DNA of 57,462 nt, from NCBI GenBank assembly GCA_026418625.1, contig JAOABA010000026.1, forward strand, positions 1 through 57,462, read 5' to 3'. The notes under the pieces are model-generated. The model was not told where the DNA came from and made no database searches. It saw only the letters and a list, made by a program, of their open reading frames with translations. The translations under genes and the position numbers were made by a program. This document shows positions 45,876 through 55,704 of the stretch, piece after piece (position 1 is the first letter of the stretch; each line of letters opens with the position of its first letter). The stretch is from Candidatus Kapaibacterium sp. GTDB taxonomy: Bacteria; Bacteroidota; Ignavibacteria; Kapaibacteriales; UBA2268.

Positions 45876-48745
45876 AATCCATACTTCTTTATATTATAAC
45901 TTTATTGTTTGCAGTAACTTCTGTTTTTGCTAATGATGAATATCACAACAATAAAATTATAATAAAATTTAAAGGTAATAGTGAAGCCTATTATAATTGG
46001 TTAAACAGTAACCGTAAAAATTATATTAAAGATTTTGAGAACCTTTTAGGAAAACATTCCATAAAACCTTATGTCCGTGATGAGGTTTTAAAAGCCTTTG
46101 AAAAGAGAATCTCAAGGAATAATTTAAATTACTCAGCAATAGATGAAATCGAAAATTTAAGACGTATTGCTTATATTGACTATGAAAAGGATATAAACCC
46201 AATTTACGCTGCAAGAAAACTCTCTTCCTATGATTTTATCGAATATGCCGAACCTTATCCAATTCATAAATTGGTTACAGTTCCAAATGATGCATTGGTT
46301 TTCGAGCAATATTATCTTGATACAATCAAGGTTTTTGATGCTTGGAATTATGCTGATACAAGCCAAATCATCAACGTTGGTATTATAGATACCGGAATAG
46401 ACTACGACCACGAAGATTTAGCTGAAAATATCTTTAATAATCCCGGAGAAATTGGTTTAGACAGTCTTGGAAGGGATAAAAGCTCAAATAATATTGATGA
46501 TGATAATAATGGATTCATTGATGATTGGCGAGGCTGGGACTTTGTCAGCTCAGATAGTTCAGGTCAGGACAACGATCCAAAACCCGGACATATTCACGGA
46601 ACTCACGTTGGAGGTATTATTGGAGCATCAATCAATAACGGTATAGGTATTGCCGGAATTGCTAATAAAGTAAGGTTAATACCCGTCAAAATAGGAAGCG
46701 ATAATCCATTCAGCACTTCAATAGAAAATGGATATGAAGCAATTCTCTATGCTGCCGGAGTTGGTGCAGATATTATTAATTGTTCTTGGGGTTCTGGAAG
46801 TAAAGGTCAAGCTGAGGCTGAAATTATTAAGACTGTTGTCAATTCGGGTGTGGTAATTGTTGCTGCAGCTGGAAATAATGGATCAAATACTCCTTTCTTT
46901 CCTGCTTCTTATGATGGTGTAATGTCAGTTGCAGCAGTTGACCGAAGGGACAAAAAGGCTTACTTCTCGAATTATGATAAATCGGTTGACATATCTGCCC
47001 CGGGAGTCGCAATTTTGTCATCTGTGCCAAAAAATGATTATAACTATCTTGATGGAACCTCATTTGCTTCGCCGATTACTGCAGGAGTTGCAACTCTTTT
47101 GAGGGCAAAGAAGAAGGGATATACGAATATTCAATTAATTGAACATCTCAAAGTTACCAGCACTAATATTGACACACTTAACTTAAATTATGTGGGAAAA
47201 ATCGGAAAAGGACGGGTAAATGCCCTTAATGCTTTGTCAAAAGATAATGCAAAATCTGTAATTTTAACAAATTATATAATCGAAGATGAAAATAAGGATG
47301 GAGTTTTCGATCCGGGTGAAAAAGTTGATATAACCGCCACTTTCCAGAATATTCTTGACTCTTTGACAGGTGTGAAAGTTTTGGCAAATTCTGACGCACC
47401 CTTCAACCTAACTTTTTCAAAAGCTGATTTTTTTATTGGGGATATGTCTGTTGGTTTGGAAGCAACAACCCCAACACCATTTAGCTTCCGTTTGCCAGAC
47501 TTATTACCGATTGACTACCAACTTGATATAGCTCTTACTATAAGAGATTCTAAAGAAATAATAAATAGAGAAATACTGAGCTTGACGGTAAATCCCTCAT
47601 TCAGAACTATTCGAGGTAATGATATTGCTGTAACACTGAACAGCGTCGGCAATTTTGCTTATAATGACTATCCCAAAAATTTACAAGGCGATGGCTTTAG
47701 TTATAAAGATAGTTATAATCTTCTGTTCGAGGGAGCTTTAATGGTTGGAATCAATGACTCGACTGTTTCAGATGTTGCGAGAGGATATGACCAATCCAGC
47801 AAAAACAATGCTTTCATTACAACTAATGTTCTTAAAGTTAATACTCCCGGAATAATTGCTAATACTGAAGCAGAAACCGATTTCAAAGATAACTCTTTGG
47901 ATTATCATTGCGGTGTATCTGTTTCTCAAAAAGTTTATCAGTTTAATGATGATAAGAACAGAAACTACATACTATCAATCTATGATATTACTAATATCTC
48001 TGAAAAAGCATTTGATTCGCTATATTTTGGATTTTATTTCGATTGGGATATTGGTCCCTCGGGTAGTAATAATCAAGCAGACTTCGATAGGCAATATCAA
48101 TTTGGTTATGTAAAAAATGTAAACGATTCAAGTCTACCAATGACCGGGGTAAAGCTATTATCCCCTTATCCAGTCAATTATTTTGCTCTTGATAATGACG
48201 GCAATACCGAGGATAATCCCGGTGTTTATGATGGTTTTACGATTCAAGAAAAGTGGAAAACACTAAGCAGCGGTTTGAAAAGAACAAAATCAAATGTTAC
48301 GGATGTTTCGCAAATAATTTCAGCAGGACCGATAAAACTATTTGTTGGGGATACAGTCAGATTAGCTTTTAGTATTTTTGCCAGTTATAACTATGATGAT
48401 TTGATTACTGCTTCTCAGGAATCTTTCAAAACAGCAAATAAGCATAATTTGATAAAAGGTAATTATAATCCTTTGCCTCCAACAGATGAAATTTCGATTA
48501 TTTATCCAAATCCTCTAACTGCTGGAGAACTGACAGTATCATATACATTATTGGAAAATACTAATGTTACAATGTCAGTTTATGATATTCTTGGAAGAAA
48601 GTGCTTTGATGTCTTAAATGATGAACCAAAATCAACTGGCAGACATAAGACAAAGATTCTATCCACTAAACTTCCGGGCGGAGTATATTATCTGCTGTTT
48701 AAAACATCAAAAAAGAAGCAGGTGATTGGATTTGTGAATTATTAA
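45872..48745 (+). CDS. Secreted subtilisin-like serine protease, T9SS
   Basis: 957 residues. Signal peptide (1-20), inhibitor-like prodomain (to about 150), S8 protease domain with D173 (IDTGIDYDHEDL), H242 (HGTHVGGIIGAS) and S397 (GTSFASPITAG), all present. A beta-sandwich stretch follows (NDIAVTLNSVGNFAYNDYPK near 590). A T9SS sorting domain closes it (IIYPNPLTAGELTVSY, LPGGVYYLLF). Likely an active protease on the cell surface. Start overlaps the stop of the small Cys-rich gene; ends by overlapping 4 bp with convergent rsmB. Confidence 0.92.
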   Translation: MKSILLYIITLLFAVTSVFANDEYHNNKIIIKFKGNSEAYYNWLNSNRKNYIKDFENLLGKHSIKPYVRDEVLKAFEKRISRNNLNYSAIDEIENLRRIAYIDYEKDINPIYAARKLSSYDFIEYAEPYPIHKLVTVPNDALVFEQYYLDTIKVFDAWNYADTSQIINVGIIDTGIDYDHEDLAENIFNNPGEIGLDSLGRDKSSNNIDDDNNGFIDDWRGWDFVSSDSSGQDNDPKPGHIHGTHVGGIIGASINNGIGIAGIANKVRLIPVKIGSDNPFSTSIENGYEAILYAAGVGADIINCSWGSGSKGQAEAEIIKTVVNSGVVIVAAAGNNGSNTPFFPASYDGVMSVAAVDRRDKKAYFSNYDKSVDISAPGVAILSSVPKNDYNYLDGTSFASPITAGVATLLRAKKKGYTNIQLIEHLKVTSTNIDTLNLNYVGKIGKGRVNALNALSKDNAKSVILTNYIIEDENKDGVFDPGEKVDITATFQNILDSLTGVKVLANSDAPFNLTFSKADFFIGDMSVGLEATTPTPFSFRLPDLLPIDYQLDIALTIRDSKEIINREILSLTVNPSFRTIRGNDIAVTLNSVGNFAYNDYPKNLQGDGFSYKDSYNLLFEGALMVGINDSTVSDVARGYDQSSKNNAFITTNVLKVNTPGIIANTEAETDFKDNSLDYHCGVSVSQKVYQFNDDKNRNYILSIYDITNISEKAFDSLYFGFYFDWDIGPSGSNNQADFDRQYQFGYVKNVNDSSLPMTGVKLLSPYPVNYFALDNDGNTEDNPGVYDGFTIQEKWKTLSSGLKRTKSNVTDVSQIISAGPIKLFVGDTVRLAFSIFASYNYDDLITASQESFKTANKHNLIKGNYNPLPPTDEISIIYPNPLTAGELTVSYTLLENTNVTMSVYDILGRKCFDVLNDEPKSTGRHKTKILSTKLPGGVYYLLFKTSKKKQVIGFVNY

Positions 48746-50124
48746 AGCTTCTTTACAAGTCTTGCCGCAAATGCCCCATCGGTATTGTGAATATGTGGAA
48801 AAATTTGCATAAATCCATCTTTGCAAACTTGCGGTATTAGATGATTTTCTGCTGGATCCAAAGAGAATTCCGGAAATTTCTCTAAAAACCAGCTAATATT
48901 CTCTTGATTTTCTTCAGGTTCAATAGTGCAGGTTGAATAAATTAATGCTCCACCCGGTTTGACCATTGCAGCACCTGACTCAAGAATTTTTCTTTGTGTA
49001 TCAACAAGAATATAAATATCTTCACGCTCACGTTTCCATTTGATATCGGGTTTTTTAGCAATAGTTCCCAAACCTGAACAAGGAACATCAGCAAAGACAA
49101 TATCAAATTGCTCATCGAGTTTCATAATTCTTGCATCATCATTAACTGTTTTTATAATATTTAGCCCAAGCCGCTCAGCACCTTCCTCAATAAATCGCAA
49201 CTTTGATTTATATTGATCAACTGCAATAATTTCACCCTCGTTATTCATTAATTCTGCCAAATAAAATGATTTTCCTCCGGGTGCAGCACAAAGGTCAATG
49301 ACTCTATCTCTGGGCTTTGGTTGAGCGAGAAGGGCAGCCATACTGGCACTTGTGTCCTGAGGTGTAACCCATCCATCAATAAAAATTTCGAGGCTTGTTA
49401 TATCTATTCTTGGTGTTCGAACTACAATTGAATCCTTTAGGTAAGGAGAGACAAAAAAAGAAAAATTTTTACTTCTCAAAAATTCAATGACTTTTTCTGT
49501 TGTAGTTTTTGTTTTATTTACTCTTAATGTCAGATATGGCTTTCTATTATTAGTGAAAAGTAATTTTTCGGCTTCATTTTCACCATAGCGATCTACCCAT
49601 CTTTTGACCATCCATCTTGGATGAGAATACATTACAGAAAGATAGTATATTGGATCCTCCTCTTTAACAGGATAGCGAACGTTATCAAGGTTTCTTGCAA
49701 TGTTACGAAGAACACCATTGACAATTCCAGCGGTTTTTTCACCCTGAATTTTTTTTACGATTTCGACCGAGTCATTTATTGCTGCAGGGATAGGGATTCT
49801 ATCCAAATATAAAATTTGATAGAGAGCAACTCGCATTGCATTTTTGACTAAATTCAAACATTTAAGGAAATCCCCGTGATAAAAACCTACAAGAATCCAG
49901 TCAAGTTTCAATTTCCAACGAATTACTCCATTAACCAATTCTGTTAACAAATTTTTATCAAATTCATTCAGATTTCCGGTTCTTAATTCATAATCAACCA
50001 ATTTGTCAATATAAGAGTCACTACGCTCGAATCTGCTTAAAATTCTAATCGCTGCTGCACGTGCACCATTAAAAATACCTTTTGATTCGTCATTATTTTC
50101 TAATGTTTCTTGAATTTCATCCAT
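48742..50124 (-). CDS. rsmB: 16S rRNA m5C967 methyltransferase
   Basis: 460 residues. N-terminal NusB-like RNA-binding domain (about 20-150; RAAAIRILSRFERSDSYID), then the Fmu methyltransferase: AdoMet loop DLCAAPGGKSFYLAE, DVPCSGLGTIAKKPD and catalytic YSTCTIEPEENQ. It modifies C967 of 16S rRNA. It is divergent from the outer-membrane gene at 50182 and convergent with the subtilase. The family could also be an RsmF/RsmB relative, but the NusB domain favours RsmB. Confidence 0.93.
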   Translation of the reverse strand: MDEIQETLENNDESKGIFNGARAAAIRILSRFERSDSYIDKLVDYELRTGNLNEFDKNLLTELVNGVIRWKLKLDWILVGFYHGDFLKCLNLVKNAMRVALYQILYLDRIPIPAAINDSVEIVKKIQGEKTAGIVNGVLRNIARNLDNVRYPVKEEDPIYYLSVMYSHPRWMVKRWVDRYGENEAEKLLFTNNRKPYLTLRVNKTKTTTEKVIEFLRSKNFSFFVSPYLKDSIVVRTPRIDITSLEIFIDGWVTPQDTSASMAALLAQPKPRDRVIDLCAAPGGKSFYLAELMNNEGEIIAVDQYKSKLRFIEEGAERLGLNIIKTVNDDARIMKLDEQFDIVFADVPCSGLGTIAKKPDIKWKREREDIYILVDTQRKILESGAAMVKPGGALIYSTCTIEPEENQENISWFLEKFPEFSLDPAENHLIPQVCKDGFMQIFPHIHNTDGAFAARLVKKL

Positions 50125-50181
50125 AATAAAATTGGAACTAAAATAAATGATTACTATATTACAAATAAAAGAGTTTTAAAA

Positions 50182-51003
50182 ATGCAAATATTAAAAAAAT
50201 TTAATTTAACATTTTTTTTGGTTTTAATCATAACCACTGCTAAACTATTTTCTCAGGATTTAGCCACGCCTCTCGACCCCGAGAAAATGAGAAATCAAAG
50301 AGAAATCGGAATTCTTTTCGGTTTCGGTCAGAATTTTATGGGGGGAAACTTTCGAACTGAGTGTGATTGTCCAGAATTTATTGATGGGGTGAAATTTGGG
50401 TATTCATTCGGAGCATTATACGAAATGGATTTTTCTCCAAAATTTATGTGGGGTGCTGCCCTGATTTATAGCAATCGTGATGTTTTCAGTGAATATCAGA
50501 TTATAGAAGATGTTCAGCTTCAATCAGTTATCACAGGAAAACCTGAAACTGCTCCCATTAAATTCAAACACAAAGCAAATGCTGATTTTTCATTCCTAAC
50601 TTTAATGCCTTATCTAAAATGGAATTTGGCTGATTTTATGTTTATCAAACTTGGATTTTCTGGCTCATTCGTTCTCAATAATCATATTAAACACGAAAAA
50701 GAATTAATCCAGAAAACTGCAAGATTATCTTCTGGAGAGGTAGTTTCCATAAAGCTTGACAGCGAAAATGGAACTACGAAAGTTGTTGAGGATGGGGAAT
50801 TCCCTCAAACTAATTCTTTCCAAATGTCTATAGACCCAATGATTGGTTTTAACATTCCATTAGAGGAAAATCTTTTTGTAAGTCCTATATTTCAATATTC
50901 TCTTCCATTAAGTAATATTTCTGAAAGAGGCGAGAATTTTAAAATCAGTGCTTGGCGATTTCTTCTTGAAATAAGGCTTGCTTTAAATTTGAGAATGATT
51001 TAA
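50182..51003 (+). CDS. Outer-membrane beta-barrel protein
   Basis: The product is 273 residues from ATG 50182; the frame opens 24 codons earlier, but that part would precede the signal peptide MQILKKFNLTFFLVLIITT. The mature part has barrel-type alternation, beginning with FGFGQNFMGGNF and SFGALYEMDFSPKFMWGAAL, and ends LALNLRMI. It looks like the porin_2/OMP_b-brl type. No substrate clue. A short CDC pair (RTECDCPEF) near residue 55 might bind a metal or disulfide. Confidence 0.7.
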   Translation: MQILKKFNLTFFLVLIITTAKLFSQDLATPLDPEKMRNQREIGILFGFGQNFMGGNFRTECDCPEFIDGVKFGYSFGALYEMDFSPKFMWGAALIYSNRDVFSEYQIIEDVQLQSVITGKPETAPIKFKHKANADFSFLTLMPYLKWNLADFMFIKLGFSGSFVLNNHIKHEKELIQKTARLSSGEVVSIKLDSENGTTKVVEDGEFPQTNSFQMSIDPMIGFNIPLEENLFVSPIFQYSLPLSNISERGENFKISAWRFLLEIRLALNLRMI

Positions 51004-51076
51004 TTTTATCCAATTAATTTTAAAAAGCACTCATATTTTTATAAATTTGTTTTTTGTCTTATAAGCAATATTAAAT

Positions 51077-52351
51077 ATGAATATTACAACTGAAAAAGGT
51101 ATTGAACAAGTCCATAAAATCAGACAAGGTAAGATATTAAAAGAACTCCTTGACAAAGATACTTCGCTTTTGATTGAAGACCCACTTGAAAATGATATGG
51201 TTTTGAATATGGGACCACAACACCCCGCAACACACGGAGTGTTAAGAGTTTTACTAAGGCTTGACGGTGAAACTGTTATTAAATGTGTCCCTGAGCTTGG
51301 ATATCTTCATCGTGGTTATGAAAAATTAGCCGAAAATACTACACTACACGAATTTATACCTCATACGGACAGGCTCGATTACCTTGCTCCTATGTCAAAT
51401 AACGTTGGTATTGCACTTGCCATTGATAATTCATTAGGAATTGAAGCACCTCCAAGAGCGCAATGGATTAGAACACTTGTTGCCGAATTAGCTCGTATAT
51501 CATCTCATTTGATGGCTATGGGCTCGACTTGTATGGATGTTGGTGCTTTAACACTACTTCTTTGGACTTTCACCGAGAGGGAAAAATTATATGATATATT
51601 TGAATTAATCTGCGGAGCCCGCTTTACTACAAGCTATACCAGAATTGGCGGAGTTGCTAATGACATTGACGATGCTACTATCAGAAAAATAAAAGAATGG
51701 GCTGACCAGTTTCCTAATGAACTGAAATATTTCGAAGCACTTGTAAATCGTAACAAAATTTTCATTGATAGAATGGCTGGAATTGGTATTATGCCTCCAG
51801 AAAAAGCAATCCAACTTGGATTGACTGGTCCTACACTTCGAGGTTCGGGAATTCCACGAGATTTGAGAAGAGACAACCCATATTTGGTTTATGACCAACT
51901 TGATTTTGATGTAATAACATTTAACGATTGCGACGTTCTTTCCCGCTATAAAGTCAGAGTCGAGGAAATGAAGCAGAGCCTGAAAATTGTAAATCAAATT
52001 ATTGATAAAATGCCTCAAGGCGAAATTCACTTAAAAAATCCAAAATATGTTCTTCCTCGTAAAAAAGATATTTACACAAAAATGGAAGAATTAATTAACG
52101 ATTTTATGCTGATTAATTTCGGAGCAGCACCGAAACCCGGAGAATATTATACAGCAATTGAATCGCCAAAAGGCGAGCTTGGATTTTTAATAGTTTCAAC
52201 GGGCGAAGGTCATCCTTGGAAATTGAAGATTCGTTCTCCCTCAACATCAAACCTTCAGGGACTTTCTTATATGGTCGAAGGTTCAATGATAGCAGACGTG
52301 GTTGCAATCATTGGTTCTATTGACCCAATTATGGGTGAAGCTGATAAATAG
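51077..52351 (+). CDS. nuoD: NADH-quinone oxidoreductase subunit D
   Basis: 424 residues, normal size. LNMGPQHPATHGVLRVLLRL, the quinone-site HEFIPHTDRLDYLAPMSNNV and the C-terminal IIGSIDPIMGEADK are family marks. It is the 49-kDa subunit of complex I, forming the quinone pocket with NuoB. No other nuo gene is next to it, which is unusual. It is followed 24 bp on by a YCF48-type gene with a doubtful start codon. Confidence 0.95.
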   Translation: MNITTEKGIEQVHKIRQGKILKELLDKDTSLLIEDPLENDMVLNMGPQHPATHGVLRVLLRLDGETVIKCVPELGYLHRGYEKLAENTTLHEFIPHTDRLDYLAPMSNNVGIALAIDNSLGIEAPPRAQWIRTLVAELARISSHLMAMGSTCMDVGALTLLLWTFTEREKLYDIFELICGARFTTSYTRIGGVANDIDDATIRKIKEWADQFPNELKYFEALVNRNKIFIDRMAGIGIMPPEKAIQLGLTGPTLRGSGIPRDLRRDNPYLVYDQLDFDVITFNDCDVLSRYKVRVEEMKQSLKIVNQIIDKMPQGEIHLKNPKYVLPRKKDIYTKMEELINDFMLINFGAAPKPGEYYTAIESPKGELGFLIVSTGEGHPWKLKIRSPSTSNLQGLSYMVEGSMIADVVAIIGSIDPIMGEADK

Positions 52352-52374
52352 TAGAAATTATTTCGGGTGATTTC

Positions 52375-53550
52375 ATTAAAACAATTTTTTTAAAAATTAT
52401 CATATTTTTATTTCTATTATTCAGTTCTAAGTCAATAACTTTAGCTGAATATCAATGGCAGCTTATACCCTTCAATTCGGAAAATACTCTAATAGGAATT
52501 CATTTTTTTGATGAGACAAATGGAATCATTGTTGGCGATGCAGGAACATATTTAGTAAGCACTAATGGTGGTTCTAATTGGGTAGAATATCCAAAATTAA
52601 CCGAAGAACATCTAACATCAATTGTATTTATTGACTCAAAATTTGGCATCATAACAAGCTTCGATACCCTCTTTATAACAAAAGATGGTGGTAAGAACTG
52701 GCAGAAAATAGGATTTGGGCTCGATGTTTATTTTTATCAGCTTGGATTCTATGATAAAATGAATTTGTGGGTTGTGGGTGATTACGGAACAGTTTTGTAT
52801 TCGTCTGATGGCGGCGAAAATTGGGAAGATTTAGGCTTAGGTTCAGAAAATGATATTTTCAATATATATGTCATAAATAAAAATAAAATCATTGTTTCAG
52901 GCAGTAACGGATTTATTGCCAGAATTATTAATAATGGAGAATTGACTGAATATCTGGATGTGGGTTATGACTCATATATCACCTCAATGAAGTTTTTAAG
53001 TGAAAAAGTTGGTTTTGTTGGCATTGATTCATTAAAAATTTTAAAAACCACTGATGGTGGTGATAGCTGGAAGGAAGTTTACAAAGGCGACCCTGACGAT
53101 TGGATTATGTCTTTCGAATTTATAGACAATTCGGAAGGATGGGCTGTTAGCGATATGGGATTGATTTTAAGAACAACTGACGGTGGTAACTCTTGGAATG
53201 TAGTTTTAAATACTGGACGCCCATTAAATACCTGTTATTTCTTAAATAGAAACTTTGGTTTTATAACTGGTTATATGGGAACAATTTATAAATATACAGA
53301 TATTGTTAATTCTGCTCAAGATAGTGATAAAATCTGTAGTGAATGCCCTTATTTAGTTGAAGAAAGTAATTTAATCAATATTAAAAATATTAAAACTGAT
53401 GATAAAATTGAAATATTCAATTCAACAGGCGTAAGCATCTACAAAGCCTTTTCCACCTCAAATGAATTTTCACTTTCTACCCACAAATTTGCCATTGGTT
53501 TATATTTCATTTCAATTAATAATAAGATTTTTAAATTTTTAAAATATTAA
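52375..53550 (+). CDS. Secreted YCF48/BNR-propeller protein, apparent ATT start, T9SS-like end
   Basis: The frame is open from a stop at 52345-52347 to 53550 and has no ATG, GTG, TTG or CTG before the signal peptide. The only ribosome site is GGGTGA at 52365-52370, with ATT at 52375: ATT-AAA-ACA-ATT, read (M)KTIFLKIIIFLFLLFSS. The first ATG at 52759 would lose 128 residues, including the signal peptide. The mature protein is 391 residues of YCF48 blades, each with an STNGGSNWVE or SSDGGENWEDL turn, and ends in a short sorting-like tail (DKIEIFNSTGVSIYKAFS, FAIGLYFISI). Whether ATT is truly used needs proof; a one-base change from ATG would explain it. Confidence 0.7.
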   Translation: MKTIFLKIIIFLFLLFSSKSITLAEYQWQLIPFNSENTLIGIHFFDETNGIIVGDAGTYLVSTNGGSNWVEYPKLTEEHLTSIVFIDSKFGIITSFDTLFITKDGGKNWQKIGFGLDVYFYQLGFYDKMNLWVVGDYGTVLYSSDGGENWEDLGLGSENDIFNIYVINKNKIIVSGSNGFIARIINNGELTEYLDVGYDSYITSMKFLSEKVGFVGIDSLKILKTTDGGDSWKEVYKGDPDDWIMSFEFIDNSEGWAVSDMGLILRTTDGGNSWNVVLNTGRPLNTCYFLNRNFGFITGYMGTIYKYTDIVNSAQDSDKICSECPYLVEESNLINIKNIKTDDKIEIFNSTGVSIYKAFSTSNEFSLSTHKFAIGLYFISINNKIFKFLKY

Positions 53551-53571
53551 CAAAATATTTGAGGCAGAATC

Positions 53572-54510
53572 ATTAATATAGATTCAGTAGATATCATTAT
53601 TATTAATTATAACAATTTTGAAGCTACTAAAAATTGTATTAATTCAATACTCGATAGTTACAATGAAAAAGTTAATATTTATGTTGTTGATAATAATTCT
53701 AAAGATGGGTCAGTCGAGAAATTAAAGAGAACATTCACGAATGTTCAGATTATTCAAAATCAGGAAAATTTAGGATATGCTTATGCTGTTAATAAGGGGT
53801 TTAACTCATCAAAATCCAGCATTGTTATTATCTCGAATAATGATGTTATTTATCTGAAGGATTCGATAAAAAATTTAATTGAACCATTTTATAATATTGA
53901 AAACATCGGTGTTATCGGTCCGCAGCAAATCTATCCTGATGGGAAATGGGAATATAGCTATGGAACTTTTCCGGGTATAAAAACAGCAATAAGAGATGTT
54001 TTTTTTGTGAATTTCTTGAGCCACTTCATTAAAAAATTGAAATGGAAATTAAAAATTAGCAGTAAAGAAATAAGAGAAGTAGAATATATTGACGGTGCGG
54101 TTATGGCTATAAATAGAGAAGCTTATAACGAAGTCAATGGTTTTGATGAAGACTATTTCTTCTATACCGAAGAGGCTGATTTTTGCTATAGACTGAAGTT
54201 GAAAGGCTGGAAAATTATTTTCAATCCAAAATCTGAGCTTATTCACGAAAGAGGTGGAAGCACTGCCAAGATGGGTTTAAATCCGCAAAATGTTGAAATG
54301 TTTATCAATTCCAAGGTTCGCTTTTGCAATAAGCACTTAAAAAAAATAGAGAGATATTTTTTTATTCTCTTAGAAAAGTTTCATCATAATATATTAGTAA
54401 ATTTATTTAAAATTTTAGATTCAGTTTTTAAAGGAAAAATAAAGTTTTTTTCAGATAAGAAATTGATATTTGGCAATTTGTTTGAGGGATGGAAAAATGT
54501 CGGGAAGTAA
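53572..54510 (+). CDS. Family 2 glycosyltransferase, apparent ATT start
   Basis: Open from the stop at 53560-53562 to 54510. No standard start lies before VDIIIINYNNFEATKNCINS, the conserved first strand of GT2. GAGG at 53561-53564 sits before ATT 53572, giving (M)NIDSVDII and 312 residues. A start inside at 54007 would lose the nucleotide-sugar domain. Motifs: VVDNNSKDGS, SNNDVIY (DxD-like), DGAVMAINREAY and FFYTEEADFCYRLKLKGW. It resembles rhamnosyltransferase-type enzymes of O-antigen or capsule synthesis. Overlaps the next gene by 14 bp. Confidence 0.8.
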   Translation: MNIDSVDIIIINYNNFEATKNCINSILDSYNEKVNIYVVDNNSKDGSVEKLKRTFTNVQIIQNQENLGYAYAVNKGFNSSKSSIVIISNNDVIYLKDSIKNLIEPFYNIENIGVIGPQQIYPDGKWEYSYGTFPGIKTAIRDVFFVNFLSHFIKKLKWKLKISSKEIREVEYIDGAVMAINREAYNEVNGFDEDYFFYTEEADFCYRLKLKGWKIIFNPKSELIHERGGSTAKMGLNPQNVEMFINSKVRFCNKHLKKIERYFFILLEKFHHNILVNLFKILDSVFKGKIKFFSDKKLIFGNLFEGWKNVGK

Positions 54511-55351
54511 GTCTTATGATTTGGTAATTGCCTATAGAATTTATCCGGGTGTTTCGAAAATCCCACCAATATTTTCAGATAATAAACTCAAACTATCAGA
54601 ATTGTGTTTAATTAGCTTCAAAGAAGCATTAAAAGATTTCAATTTCAAGTTATATGCTATCTTAGACAATTGTCCTGATGAATATAAGAAGCTATTTAAT
54701 TATTATTTTCAAGATAATGATTTAGAAATTTTATCCCTGCAAAGAACAGGAAACGCAGGAACTTTTGGGCTTCAATTAAAATTACTCCTTGAGCAAAATT
54801 ATTCTGATTACGTTTATTTTGCTGAAGATGACTACTTTTATCTGCCCAATGCTTTCCAGGAGATGATATCATTCATAAAAAACGCCGATGTGGATTTTGT
54901 TTCTCCCTATGACCATCCAGATTATTACAACCTTGATTTGCATAATTATCATTATCAAATCAAAAGATTTGGTAATATTGAATGGAGAACTGCTGGCTCG
55001 ACTTGTATGACATTTCTGACCAAAAAAGCAGTTTTAGAAAAAACACAGAGATTATTTAGAACTTATACTAAGAATAATTATGATGCGAGCATCTGGCTTG
55101 CCTTAACGAGAAAAAAAATTACAAGTATTAAATTTTTGTTTGGGGATGCTCCTAAGAACCCTCTTTACAGAAGAATTTTGCTAAAATTGTTATTTTTTAG
55201 CCCTCAAAGACTTTTCTTTGGCAATGACTGGAAGCTTTGGACACCGCTTCCATCGCTTGCAACACATATGGACAAAGAACATTTAGCCCCAGCTATTGAT
55301 TGGTATAAGCTATTCCAAAACACTAAAGAAAAATTAATTTTTTCTCATTAG
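54497..55351 (+). CDS. Glycosyltransferase-like protein
   Basis: The product is 284 residues from ATG 54497 (GAGGGA upstream; the frame opens nine codons earlier inside the previous gene). It has a GT-A-like pattern: VIAYRIYPGVSK at the start, LDNCPDEYKKLF, and YFAEDDYFYLPNAF, a DxD-type site. Further on lie DVDFVSPYDHPDYYN and STCMTFLTKKA. It has no membrane helix. I take it as a second transferase for the same surface glycan as the GT2 upstream. Exact sugar unknown. Confidence 0.7.
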   Translation: MSGSKSYDLVIAYRIYPGVSKIPPIFSDNKLKLSELCLISFKEALKDFNFKLYAILDNCPDEYKKLFNYYFQDNDLEILSLQRTGNAGTFGLQLKLLLEQNYSDYVYFAEDDYFYLPNAFQEMISFIKNADVDFVSPYDHPDYYNLDLHNYHYQIKRFGNIEWRTAGSTCMTFLTKKAVLEKTQRLFRTYTKNNYDASIWLALTRKKITSIKFLFGDAPKNPLYRRILLKLLFFSPQRLFFGNDWKLWTPLPSLATHMDKEHLAPAIDWYKLFQNTKEKLIFSH

Positions 55352-55369
55352 TAAAATTGTTATTTTTGA

Positions 55370-55624
<255 letters not shown>

Positions 55625-55641
55625 GTATAGATTTTAATCGA

Positions 55642-55671
55642 AAAAGCCGGTACAGTGTATCGGCTTTTTTT
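55642..55671 (+). terminator. Rho-independent terminator after ferredoxin
   Basis: 11-bp stem AAAAGCCGGTA / TATCGGCTTTT with a 5-base loop (one G-U pair), then a T-run. Confidence 0.9.
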
Positions 55672-55704
55672 ATGCTTAAATCATTTTTTAAATAGAGGAT
55701 AATA

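Noticed and set aside
51605-52030. 141-codon frame antisense to nuoD
   Set aside because: Opposite conserved nuoD sequence; composition is that of a shadow.
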